From contig JAAOOA010000026.1 in the NCBI GenBank assembly GCA_012861695.1, positions 17,906,501-17,970,500 on the forward strand: a DNA stretch of 64,000 bases, read 5' to 3'. A program made the translations under genes and the position numbers. The first letter of the stretch is position 1; each line of letters begins with the position of its first letter. The notes below the pieces were generated by a model that was not told the origin of the DNA, made no database searches, and was given only the letters and a program-made list of their open reading frames with translations. This DNA is from Trematomus loennbergii. Its lineage: Eukaryota > Chordata > Actinopteri > Perciformes > Nototheniidae. Shown piece by piece: positions 10,903-22,506 of the stretch.

Positions 10903-11906
10903 AGAGAGAAAGGGGTATGAATAAGAACTGCAGATAACAGCAGGCAGGCTAATAGAGTGAAACAGAAAGACAGGCAAGCGGGGGAGAGACACTTCTGTCA
11001 AAAGCACACAGAGAGTCACAAAGAGAGACAGAGGGGAGAGACGGCCAGTAAATATCTTTCCAGCTTCTTTTTTCCTAGTCGAGGGACCTTTCACCAGTAG
11101 GGCATACAGTTTAGCACAGGATAGCTCCCACACATGGTTTGGTTTTAGGCTCGAAGCAACACCAGACAGGAAGAGGCCTGTGAGTGTGTGAGAGATAACA
11201 TGAAAAAAAGAAGAGATGTGTATGTGTTTGCCTGGTAGGCATCTGTGTGCCTGTCTATGTATATGCCAAGCAGCAGACAGGCATGCATGTCAACTGTGTA
11301 TTGATTTTTAACAGACTATAAAGAAAGCCGTCTAGACTTCTTGGACAATGACCCTGAAGTTCTACGTTTTGCGTATTCTTATAAAGACATTTTTGGAATA
11401 GGAAATCATTTCTCAGTAGATTAAGGGGAAAAAAAGTTTTAACCTTGAGAAATGAAGTCCTTAAAATTCAGAATGGTACTTATATCTTATTAAGGGCTCC
11501 GTGATGACCGAAAAAAGGACAAGGGGGACATTTTAAAGTGATTCTCAAGAGACGTATTGTGCGAAATGATTGAGAAGTGATGTCAGGGTTAATTAACTGT
11601 CACTTAAAGACTTTTTTTTAAGAGACTGTGTTATAGATACTTCTGAATGTATCTTCTCTCTCCTCTAATATTTCCTCTCCTCCACACTCCATTCCTTTAC
11701 TGAACTTTGTTCACACAAGTTTCCCTTTTTCATCCCCCAATATATTCAATTCATCCCTCCCTTGTTCCCCCTCCTGCTGTCTCCTCACCCCTTCCCACCC
11801 ATCATCCTTTACTCTCTCAGGTCTTACCTTTTCTCCTTCATTTTGTTCTCCTTCTTGCCTCTCCTTCTCCCATCCCCACCTCGCAATGCTGCTGTTTATG
11901 CTTCAG
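10903..11906. other. Non-coding stretch, pyrimidine-rich at its right end
   Basis: Purine-rich to about 11060, mixed to 11640, then a long C/T-rich tract to 11900. There is no supported exon except the microexon-like string that follows. Confidence 0.4.
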
Positions 11907-11917
11907 ACAGAAGAAAG
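11907..11917 (+). other. Possible 11-nt microexon
   Basis: A long pyrimidine tract ends GCTTCAG at 11906, then ACAGAAGAAAG, then GTAAGG at 11918. Both borders are canonical. The tract is part of a wider C/T-rich region, so chance is likely. On the opposite strand the same region also shows splice-like strings, which lowers confidence. Confidence 0.15.
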
Positions 11918-12399
11918 GTAAGGTAAAACTAGGATAATATTTCCCCTAACATACTTACTGCCTGGGTAAATATCCTTGGACAGATGTCCGAGTGCAGGCC
12001 TGATCAGAGGAGGGCAGAAGGAGGGGGGGGGGCGCTAATCTCACTGCTGTAATGTACACAAAGGCTACAAATTGGAAGCTGGTGTTGAGAGGGAGGAGGT
12101 GGAGAGACTTTTTTGCCGAAAAGTTGAGGATTTGGTCCTGAAGCGTTTTCTTTTATTTGAAAAGAGCAATGTAGGAAACAGTCAGATAAAGTTAGCTCTG
12201 CATTTTTAGCTGACATTGATAATCGCTATCACCCTTTGAAATTACAAACATCACACTTATTACAAACTTATTACCAATAATAACTTTTGGCTTTTGCCGG
12301 TGCACTCTGCAACCAGGTGTCCGTACTTAGCCAGAGATTGTTGGAAAATGTACCACCACTCCATGGCAAATGTGGAGTCTTACAGTTACAGTAGTGCAA
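11918..12399. other. Non-coding stretch, nothing specific seen
   Basis: Mixed composition with a short G run near 12026. No exon, transposon end or tandem repeat that I can support. Confidence 0.4.
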
Positions 12400-12534
12400 T
12401 GACACCAAGTACGTTTACTCATTATTGTACTATAAGTATAGCAATAGTTTCAATTCAGGATTCTTACTTGGAATTGAGTATTTAAGACCATAGTACTTTT
12501 ACGTAAAGGACCTGAATACTTTTTCCACCACAGT
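12400..12534 (-). repeat. Teleost GTGGAAAGTAACTAAGTAC-type repeat, short copy
   Basis: Read on the minus strand, the right end starts GTGGTGGAAAAAGTATTCAG and continues GTCCTTTACGTAAAAGTAC, the usual start of this family. The left part near 12405 keeps AAGTACGTTTACTC. It is a truncated, diverged copy. Confidence 0.65.
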
Positions 12535-15500
12535 TGTACTTTCCATTCATATAACAACAATTTATGCTAGTCAACAAAATAGCTCTGAATTGTGTACTCC
12601 AACAAAAGCGCTTTCATTTAAAGTGTGAAAAACTAAGTAGGCTAAACCTGTGTTCACTCAGTCAGACATATTTGATCAATATTTAATACCTAATGTAATT
12701 TGCAGGTTGTAGCAACAATTGAATTCTGCTGCCACTAAAAACTTTTATATCTCAATCATCAAAAGATGATTAAAGATTGCCTCTGAATCTTTTTAGACGA
12801 CTGTAAGATTTTTAATACATACGTATATTAAAACTGAACCTAATTAGATTTACTGAAGGATAGAAAAGGATTTAGATCTGATAAGCTGACTCACTGAAGA
12901 GACTCTGAAGGAGTAAGGATGGAAAGAAATAATAGTATGAAAGAGTTTAAGCATATTTATGTGTACATAAACACATCGGAGGCGTATGATATATGTCGAG
13001 CTCTTTGTACACAGCCATTCTCCAAGCGGCAGCGAAGAATCGAGAAAGCAAGTCTCGCGCTTTTCTCCTTCTACCCTCTCCCGCTCTCTTCTTAGTTAGA
13101 TATGCCACTTGCTGTGTGCTTTTATCTAAATGCACCTAAGGGTGTGAGAACATGACAAGATTTTGTTGAGATTTGGCCCCAATTAAGGCAGCCTCACAAG
13201 CGTTTCAGAGATTTTACAACGTCTTCCTCTCTGCACCCTGAGCTGGAAGACCTCGGAGGGGAGGGGGGGACTCTGTGTCATTATTTCAGTAATCCGAAAG
13301 AACTCTTTGTACATTTTTAATATGCAGATGTTAAAACACTCTCTAATGCCATAACATATCCTCTTACTTTGCATCAGGACCTTACGCTGTGAAATGTTCC
13401 TAAAAGAAGTCTTGTCTATCCTAATTTTCTTGTATATTTGGGCTTCTTTTGCAGTTCTTTCGCCTGTTTCTCTGCGTGTGAGCCACTCTGTCAGTCTGCT
13501 TTTATGCTTGTCAACTTGCGCGTGTGCCAGCGGGTCAGTTTGCGCGTCAACTTGTGTGCGTATCTGCTTGCCTCTGCTGCGTTTTCATCCTTAGACAGCT
13601 CTCTGTTTACCCCTGTAGCATTCTTGCAGCAGAGGCAATAAAGGAGTTTGACTGCTCTAACTTTCTGATCAAAGTAAACGAAGGATGAAAGGAGGGAAAT
13701 GGAATATGCATCACTCATCCCCCCCATGCGAACATGAAGAAAAAATGCGTCCTCCAGTAGGGGGCAAACCTCCTAAATATATTTGTCATATATTTACCCC
13801 TCAAGTTATTGCTGTTATGACATTTACATCCTGGTACTGTACTGACAGCAACAGCACACTTTTTAATATATTTTATACATGCTAGAAACACGCACACAAA
13901 CTTCATTTTTCATTCTGACGTATGAAAATAACTTCCTTAGACACAAAGCTCACGCTGTATGTTAAAGTGCATTTTGTGGATAAGCAGAGCAAGTCATAAT
14001 ATCCCTCCAGGCTGCAGTACCATATAGTACAGTATGTATGCAGAACAGGAAGGGACTTGTAAGAGAATAAGTTCATGGGAAAGTCGATGATGTGGGATGT
14101 GTATCCTCCCATCCATCCATTTTGTTTACACTTCAGTGTAAAAGACACTAACTATAGCTTTGTGTTTTTGTTATTAGATGCAGGCATTTCTTGCTCAGTA
14201 CAGATGGAAAACGATGATTATAAAGCAAATGAGGGTCGCCATCTGTAATTCTCCTACTTTTTTAGTCCTGTGGACATTCATTATTTTCCATCCCAAGATG
14301 TTACCCCTGTGGCTAGTTAGTTGCTTGTCACACCAGAACATGCTAATTTAGCCATTATCAGCTTTTTTTTATTATAATTTGTGTTTATGTTTTTTTTCAT
14401 TTGTTTTAAAGCAATTCTCTAGTTCGCTTTTCGCAAAGAAGACTATCCGCAGTTGTCGGATAGTCAGAAATTGCTAATATCTCGGACTTTAGCTCACCCA
14501 CCTTTATCTGTATCAAAGGAGGTGAATGTGGCATGTAGCCTCTACTGAAATCAATTATTCCTGCCATCCCCTTCTCTTTGTAATAATAATTGGCTGCACA
14601 GCATGACTGCTAATGCATTTACAGTATCGTTTGATCTGTATATGTATCAAATAATAGCAGTAGGCTTTGATCCTTAATAATTTCCTTTTCAAAACTTTGT
14701 ACAACTTTTTGTTAATACGACCACAGCTCTTGTTTGTTTTGGAAATACACGTTTTGTGTGTGTTTTATAACAAAATAATAATGTGGTGGTCACATCGTTG
14801 TCTTTTCATCCATTAATCATGCTGCAGTTCTTCTATTTATCCCAAACTGACAACTACCACATCACTGCCGGTGTAGAAGAAGATTCTCTTTTTCAAAGTG
14901 TGTATGGGGAGTTTATTTGTACATGCTGCCAAATATTGCTTGTTTTATGCATCCCCTGACAAGGTGTCAAACGAGGCGAGCGAAGAGATGTGTGGCTGTC
15001 AGGGAAAGTAACAGGACATCAGAGAAAAGCTTGCAACTGAATAAGTGAGACAACAAGGAGAGGCCGTGTGTTGCTAACGGCTGACAAGATCATGGTCATT
15101 CTTGACGGAGAGGAGAGACGCAGCGGTCAGGAGAAGCGACAGTAAAAGTTGATTCTAAAAAGAACGCAGGACGCTTTCACCCGAGGCGGAATAGACAACC
15201 AAAACAACACCGAATCCCTGACAGGACAAAGGAGAGGCTAGGCATAAACTAACAACATACAGTATGTGACTTGAGGGATTAAAGGAGACAGCAGAAAGAC
15301 GACTCGGGAGGTTGGGAGGAGGCTCGCAACAAAGCGATTGTGGCGAGGAGCAACAGAAAGTAGATTGAATGATGAAGCAGAAGGCATGATTGGGACTAGA
15401 ATGAAGGTGGTAGAAAGAAAGGAGGCAATGATAGACCTGGAGGCTAACGGCAAACATGATTGTGGTCAAACATGGGAGAGGAGGGCCAGAAGGGTGTGGA

Positions 15501-16184
15501 GGGGACGGCAGGACATGTGCGGTTTGAACAGAGTGATTAGAGCAGTAAGAGAAGACAGGAGGAAAGGAAGGGCACAACACAAAGAGAAAGGTCACCCCAT
15601 GGAAGCTAAAACCATAATGGCCACTTTAGGATTGCGGTCAGAGAAGAGGAAAGGGTGCAAAGATTAGAGGAAATGAGAGGGGACATGTTGCACAGGTTAG
15701 GAGAGGAGACGGTGCTTGTTGATGTAACAATAGTCATTGCGGAGAATACAAATGGAAAAAGAGGCAGGCAATCAAATGCCAAATGCAGGAGGAGGACACA
15801 AGCCTCAAAAGTTATACGTTTCCTGCGGCAGTAGTACTCTAAATTAAATTGACTTTGTTTTTTTCAAGCATGTGAAATGTCAGTTGTCCAGGCAAAGACA
15901 ATGTTATGTGACATCCTTGCAAATGACACATCAACTTCTCAGGACACGAGTGTGTCAACAGAAGTTGTTTGTACTATTTGGAACACACGTAATAACCCAA
16001 AATAATCTGAAACGTTAGTAAATTGGATTTCTGTTTTCGCCCTCACAGCTACAGCTTTTCAGCTCGCTTTATTTGAAATTCAGGTCTGCTCTCACAGTAC
16101 ATCAGCAGTGGGATTCTGCAACACAACCACCCTCATTTATTTTCATGTTTACTTCTTTTTTAAAACTCAAATTGCGACCTCACA
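12535..16184. other. Gene-poor stretch with a T-poor segment
   Basis: AT-rich with no supported exon. A 9-bp hairpin (GACTATCCG...CGGATAGTC) lies at 14441-14465. From about 14990 to 15720 the + strand is strikingly poor in T and rich in A/G; the 109-codon + and 146-codon minus ORFs there follow from that skew. No transposon ends were recognised. Confidence 0.45.
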
Positions 16185-16320
16185 TCCCCACCCGTGGGTG
16201 CGGAGGATGTTCTGGGATCGAGACGCGTTATTAATTATGCAACGTGTTTAAAAATGAATGAATTTTCCATCAATCGGAAAATCTACATTAGGGCTCCCAC
16301 TTTATGATAGTGACATGCAG
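16185..16320. promoter_or_regulatory. Candidate conserved regulatory island
   Basis: Balanced composition, no ORF and no repeat text, with ATTAATTATGC at 16230-16240 and further AATGAATG and CATCAATC cores. Such homeodomain/POU-like clusters are typical of vertebrate conserved non-coding elements. Conservation cannot be tested from one sequence. Confidence 0.2.
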
Positions 16321-16984
16321 ATATCTATATTATATTTTGGGAATATTTCACATATATTTATTTATTTGAGATATGAAATATATACAGGCTGTTGAAAGGC
16401 TTTGGGCCCTGCCACGGGCATTTCAGGCTGTAGGTAGATGTGTGCATGTGTTTGCGCAGCCTGTGTGTCTGTCTATCATAGGTCTTTGCCCAAATGGGTG
16501 AAGCTCCTTATGTCCGTCTCTTTCCATATCAGTCCATATATTTGCTTGGGGACGTGTACATAAGCATGCCTCTCTGCACATGTGTGAGATAGAGTGAGTG
16601 CCTCTCTCAGAGCCGGAGGCTTTTAATCTATTAAAGCCTGATCCTTAAACACTAATCAATGCACCCTTTTATATTTCCATTACAGTGCAGAGGGAAAGGA
16701 ATAAATAAAGCATGACAGGGGAGCTCAATAGTGGCCACATAGCGTTGGAAAGTCCCACTGGTTGTTCAAACCAGAGGAAGGATAAGACTTATTTCTGTTT
16801 AAAAAAAAAGTTGCTGTGCTGCTGCGGTACATTTTAAATTTAAAATGGCTCTATATTTTTTATGAAATCTCAAATGGCACGCAGAGATTGCAGACCTCCG
16901 CCAAAGCCAATGCTGCATTAAATAGCGTCTTAGATGTAATAATGGAAGATTTGAATGAAATCCTCTTACTCACTCAGTGGAATT

Positions 16985-17143
16985 CACTCTTTGCATTAGT
17001 ATTAGTATTATACAGCGCTTGGGGAGTAGTGTTCAGGGCCATTAATCCTGTCCACACTACGTACTTTGTCGGATCTGGGACTTGAACCAAGGATATTCTG
17101 GTTTCCAAGCCAACTCCCTATGGAATCAGTCAGTGCCCTGTTG
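16985..17143 (-). mobile_element. tRNA-derived SINE
   Basis: On the minus strand there is an A-box-like TAGGGAGTTGG (about 17112-17122) and a B-box GGTTCAAGTCC (about 17067-17077). A tail follows, ending GCGCTGTATAATACTAATAC with trinucleotide repeats near 16995. The spacing of boxes and the tail fit a fish tRNA-derived SINE. The T-stem has about one mismatch, so it is not a functional tRNA. Confidence 0.6.
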
Positions 17144-17246
17144 TTTTATTTTTTTATGTATGCCATGTGATTTATGGAATTGATGAGGCTCCCGATGGCA
17201 TGGCCAAAAGGATGTGAAGTGTCACCTTGCATGGAAGCCCCTGAAA

Positions 17247-17751
17247 CAGCGTTTCCGCCAGGAGGGCGTCTTGCAGTCATTTGACGCCACTATTCAGCTC
17301 GGAACGTCCTGAACTCGAGCCGGACAAGGACAAGGACATCCCCTCTGTTGGAGTGGCAAAGGAGTCTGGTGGGATTATTTTCCGAGTATTGGTGATCGTT
17401 TTCCCGACATCGGCGGTGCCTGCCACAGGACAACACGGAACGTGCGCAATTTGGACGCGATGAGCGGGGGGGTGCTAGTGGAGCACGCGTGTGAACTGCG
17501 AGCGCCGGAGCCTCGCAGTGGCGAAACTGAGGCTCTGTGGTAAACTGTGGTAAAGTGAAGAGCCATTTGGGAGCCAAATGATCCGGCTCACTAAAAAGAG
17601 CCGGAATTCCCATCACTAACGTAAAGAGATAGTATCTATAAGGGACGGCTCAATTCAAAATTCCAGTCACATGACACGGCGTGACGTCACACATCGCCCC
17701 CTCCGCTCTCGGGGTGGAAGCCCTCTCAGCCCTGGTCTGGCGGAAACACTG
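17247..17751. mobile_element. Non-autonomous hAT transposon, 505 bp
   Basis: A perfect 8-bp duplication CCCTGAAA flanks it at 17239-17246 and 17752-17759. The ends are inverted repeats, CAGCGTTTCCGCCAG at the left and its partner CAGTGTTTCCGCCAG (read inward) at the right, matching 14 of 15. An 8-bp duplication and CAG.GTTTCC ends are hAT hallmarks. There is no transposase ORF and the interior is GC-rich. Text at about 17560-17622 (GAGCCGG...TTCCCATCACTA) resembles the end of another hAT family, so the element may be composite. Confidence 0.85.
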
Positions 17752-17759
17752 CCCTGAAA

Positions 17760-20700
17760 TATAAATCCAGTCCATATACCCATTTACGACCTATCCAGGG
17801 TGTTCATAATACACCTCTCGACCAATGTCAGTAGTATTAATCTCCAGAACCCCCCCCACTTTTTTTCTAAATTTGTCTTAAAGGTTTAGCGCCTTTAGTT
17901 GATAAAGAATAGTTTTATGGTTGTTTTGACTCCATCATATTTTATATTTACAAAATAAGCAGTCAGGTGATCAGGTTATTAAAGCCAAAGGTGTTCCAAG
18001 ATGATTTCAAATACACTTTATTTGGAGGTAAAAGCGAAAGCATGTATTGCCATGTCGATAAAAACCCTTCATTGCACATGAGAGGGGATTTTTACATCCT
18101 TGTTTACTTCTCAGTTTGCCTCGGAAAGTCTCTTTCTTTAGCAATGTCAATGCTCTGTGAAATTTCAGTATGTGCAATGTTATGACGCACAATAGAAAAT
18201 ATTGGCAATTTTTTTTTTTTAATATGATGCAACATTTAATTCACGAAAGGGTTTAAATTTGAAAAATGTTTGATAAGAAAAAAGTTAGCCGCATTGTTAA
18301 TCACAGAGCTAACAAAATGCTACCAAAGTGCTGTATCACATGTTGCCTCTCCAACTGGGATCTATGTCGCTACAATTACAAATATGATTAATGTACACTT
18401 GATAACTCCCCCTTTCATTCAGACTGATAATTGCCTCTGCTTGCGCGAGAATCTCTACTTTCTGTGCAACATGCTCTATTAGCAGCCTCACGTCGCGGTC
18501 CTCCCTCCCTCTCCCTCTCTTCTTCTTCTTTACATGTAGTGCTCCTTTTGCTCGTGGTATTGCACCATGTATTCCTTTGAGACCATGCTTAACCGGTGAT
18601 ATATGCACTGTAGCATTCAGTCGGGAGAGAACACTTTCAAGCTTTGCAGAGGACAATATGCACTCCAGTTTTTCAGACAGCAACTTACTGCAGTGCAACA
18701 GGAAGCCACATTCCCCCCCAAACCCCCCCATTCCCATTTAAACCCACTAAACTGACAGTTTGCCTCTTCTCAGATCACTCTTTATTAGCTATGTCTGCTT
18801 GTGTACATGTCCCTCAACCCCAATTAATGTAGTATACTTAAGTGGCAGATTTACATTAGGCTGAGCTATCCCTTGGAGTATACTTTATTAGCGTTGTCTG
18901 AGTAACCCGCACCAACAGCCCCCCCCCATTGCAACCCCACCCATCCCCTCGGATCCAACGCGCACACTTCTGTTTCCCCACACTTAGCCAACAGTATTTT
19001 TTTCACCCCGTGTGTACGTGTGTGTTTTTCTGCTCCGCTGTGGTAGTTTATTAGCGATGTCTCCTTTGATAGTTAGTGTGCACGCCTGATTATGGCTGAA
19101 AGGGAGTGGGCTGGGCGCTGGGCCGGAGGAAGTCTGCCTAATGATATTAACAACATCCTTTATTGGGTGGCTACTGCAGGGAGAGGGAGGAAGGGGGAGG
19201 AAAGATAATGCAGGGAGGGGGAATAGACTGAAAGAGTGGGAAAGAAAAGGGAAAACAGGGGAGAGTGAACTTTTTTGGGTGAATCAAAGAGACAGTGTGT
19301 GGAAGGCAGGGGGGGGTTAGTTTGTCAGGGGATTTAGCCAGAAGAAAAAAAAGGAAGTGGTCGATGGACAGGAGGCAAAATAAACAGGACAGAATTATGA
19401 GGGGGGTGGTTAACGCTACGCAAGTGGCCAAATACCATGATGCTAGATATTCCCACATATTACCATTGTAATATATATTTTACAGAGCTGTTTGTGCCCC
19501 TCTAATAGAAACTGTCATATCACAAATCGCCTAGCAACCCCATCTGGCTCCATCATGGAGGTCCACTGGGGGGGATTAGCCGCGTGTAAATAATGGGCAA
19601 GTGTCTTAACAGCAGGGACGGACAAACAAGGCTACCTGGGAAAAAGATTGTTGTGATGCTGATTTTAAGTTTGTGTGTGAAGGAGAAGACTCAAACTAAA
19701 CGGGGAAATGGCTTCTTAAACCAAGTTTTCTGTAAAATAGGCAGAAAGTTATGTCAGATTGAGGCAACTAAATCTAAAAAGAGCAGAAACAACACATTTA
19801 ATGCTGTTAGAGAATATGTCACTGGTTGTTCTCATTGGTCGGTGCGGGTTTTTATCGAAAAAGGAGTGAATTAAACTTCATTTTCAGGTTTATACTAGTA
19901 TTTGTGTTCCTCCTAAAACATGTTGAATTAACGTAAAAAAAACAAAAACTTTAAATGCTTAATTTTATGCCTGTCTCTTTCGGTCTGGAAAAAAACCTAG
20001 TCAGCTTTGATTGACTTGCGACAAAAATATGGCACACCTTTGCAAAGGTAGATCTTGGAAACAAATTTGCATGGAATCTTTTCTGTGGCAGCCTATAAAA
20101 AAAAGAAAACTTGCTTAGTTGTTTTATTTCAAATGTATCCACAAGACTGTACATTTTCTTTACGGTATCGTATCTTGAACATATTAATCGGTGTGTGTGC
20201 TAACAACATTTACTTATGTCTGTAAATTAGCTTTTGTATTTGATATCATTTGTAATGTCTAAGCATTATTCATAGTCATCACTTCCATAGGTTTCTAAAC
20301 ATGTGTTTAGTCATTGTCGCCGTATTCGAGTGTTTGCTCACAAACTCATATGCAGAAATATTCACATTATTCTTTTACTCGTTCAATGTCATACAAAAGA
20401 TGAAAGCGGAGGCATCATCGACACCAGAGCCCAACAGACAGGCAATGAATGAATGGCGGGGGATTATTTACATAACTGGTTCATGTTCCTTTGTGCTGTT
20501 GAAAGACATCAACAGACACTAAATGAGATTAAGGTATCTTCTGTAAACTGGCATTGTATGGTCGAGAGAGCGGAAAACACCCACGTTCACTTACAGAGAA
20601 ATGCACTTTATTACTGCATCGAAGTATATTAATGACGAAACTAGTTAATTGAGATATAATCAGTCTGAATCAACATGTGGAGCGACCGTGAATACATTCA

Positions 20701-21600
20701 CAAGAGTATCATCTAGAGTCTGAGATTCTTAAGATGACACAGCACAAAAAGACACACCCAGGGCCAAAATTGAGCAGCAACACTGGATAAACCATTTCCT
20801 TTAAGGTCAAATGAAATGGATTTAACTCAGCGATCACTTTTCGTTTAGATACAACAGTCTACAAAACAGAGAGCGACGAGCATACTGCTTTGGAGAGAGT
20901 TGGCAAATGGAGCTTCATTTCTCTCTTAAATTGATTAGTTTTGCATCTTCAAAACCAATTATATTCATCATTCTGTCCCTGCTCAATGTTGCAGCTTGTT
21001 TTGCTCTAACAAATCAGTTTTTGTACATCCTCAAATTCTAATTTACAGACTCATTACTGCTGTATAAAACAATAAAAACGCATCAAATAGCAACCAAAGA
21101 AAACAATTTGGGTCTTTGTTCCGAACAAACGTACTTGTTTCGCTGTAGTCCCCTTAGCAAGTCTGTTTTTTTGGGAGAAAACCATGCACGAAACAGCATA
21201 TGTTAACAGATGCAATCAAAAGACAATGTTCCACCCTGTCTAGCACAACCACCGACACCCATATAAACACGCAGAGCTGTCACACACACACACGCTCGTT
21301 CCAACTCACTCACACACAGACAGCAGCAGCAACCAATCCACATCTCCCACAAACACCCAGTGAAAGCTGTCACCTTGAGAAGCCTCGCTCCACACCAAAA
21401 AAATGTCAGGGCTGGCAATTTCCTCTGTTTACCTTGGCGAGGTGCCTAAGGTCCCATACTCCTCCCAGATGTGTGTGTGCATGTGTGTGTGCGCAGGCAT
21501 GTTTGTTTGTCTGTTTACGGCCTGTTGGTCTGCATACGGGTGTGTGTCAGCTGTGTGGCTGTTTTGTTTGTCTGTCTGAGTTTCTGTGTGTGTCTGCGTG
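17760..21600. other. Gene-poor stretch
   Basis: AT-rich with several C- or G-run tracts (18713-18731, 18920-18927, 19310-19317) and a purine-rich tract 19180-19330. No supported exon or transposon. The 133-codon minus ORF at 18336-18737 has no splice context. The segment 18375-18500 has TAAT cores and balanced composition and could be regulatory. Confidence 0.45.
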
Positions 21601-21603
21601 TAA

Positions 21604-22503
21604 AGGCCCTGACACACCAGGCAGTCACCAGAGAACTCGCCGACACCGACAGTTCCATCGACGAGTTCTCCTGCGTATTGGCCGTGTGTCGCACTGGAAA
21701 TCACCGCAAAGACTTCAGCCGAGCACGTACGAACTGCGCATGCGTGAGTGGCAATAACTCTCCTTACCAGCAGGCGGCGGTAGTGTGTATTCGTCATTCA
21801 AAATAGGCAACAACCGGAAGACAGAGAAGAAGAACAGACTGATATAAACAAACAAATAGCGTGTGCGTTCCATTTTCACTCTCGTCCATCGAAAACATGT
21901 TTTAGAATATAAAAATACATGAATGATGAAATGAGCACATAAAGTGCAGACATACTATAAAATCACAGTTAATAGACCTGCATCTGATGATCGCAGTGTT
22001 CTGGCGGGTGTGTAGTTTATTGAGTCAGCAATGTAATAATGGCCACTTCTTGCTAAATTTACGATGAGATGAAAAACCGGACTTTACCAAACAAATCACG
22101 GAGCTCTCAGCAGAGGACAGCAGGGGACGCTCCCGCCAATATCAGAGATGTCCCTGCTATGTGTGGGAGGTAAGAGAGGACATTTAAGGGCTATGTTTGA
22201 TGTCTTTAAGTATCACCTGCTGGTGTTTAGCTGCTGTCTTGTGCCTTAAATCGTTTGTTTACGTCCCTCACTTCCGTTTAGCTTCTCATTTGCTGCTGAA
22301 CAGCTGATCAGAGTGGTTTCTTGGCCCGATAGCTTGTGTCCGACACCCGGCCGATTCAACATGTTGAATCGGCCGGGTGTCGACCGTGAAAGGCCAAATA
22401 AGGCGCGTCACGGCCGAGGGTTCGTGACACACCAAATTGACTTTGGGCGACAAGGAACCCGTTTTCGCAAGACGGCCGATATCGGCCTGGTGTGTAGGGG
22501 CCT
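21604..22503. mobile_element. Non-autonomous PIF/Harbinger-like element, 900 bp
   Basis: It is flanked by TAA at 21601-21603 and 22504-22506, a 3-bp duplication typical of PIF/Harbinger. The terminal inverted repeats AGGCCCTGACACACCAGGC (left) and AGGCCCCTACACACCAGGC (right, read inward) match 17 of 19. The interior has no transposase ORF and includes a perfect 42-bp palindrome at 22341-22382 and GGCCGA-type sub-terminal repeats (CGGCCGATATCGGCC near the right end). Superfamily assignment rests on target length and ends only. Confidence 0.7.
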
Positions 22504-22506
22504 TAA

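Noticed and set aside
11821..11890. Minus-strand exon ending AAAAG|GTAAGA
   Set aside because: The open frame is GA-rich low complexity, the acceptor is mediocre, and it overlaps the equally doubtful + strand microexon.
15155..15667. 146-codon minus and 109-codon plus ORFs
   Set aside because: Both come from the T-poor, purine-rich + strand, which lowers stop codon frequency. Amino-acid composition is skewed.
18336..18737. 133-codon minus-strand ORF with ordinary composition
   Set aside because: No flanking splice pair and no recognised domain. The 3' part of the + strand is pyrimidine-rich, producing a basic KKKRGRGRE run. Could be chance.
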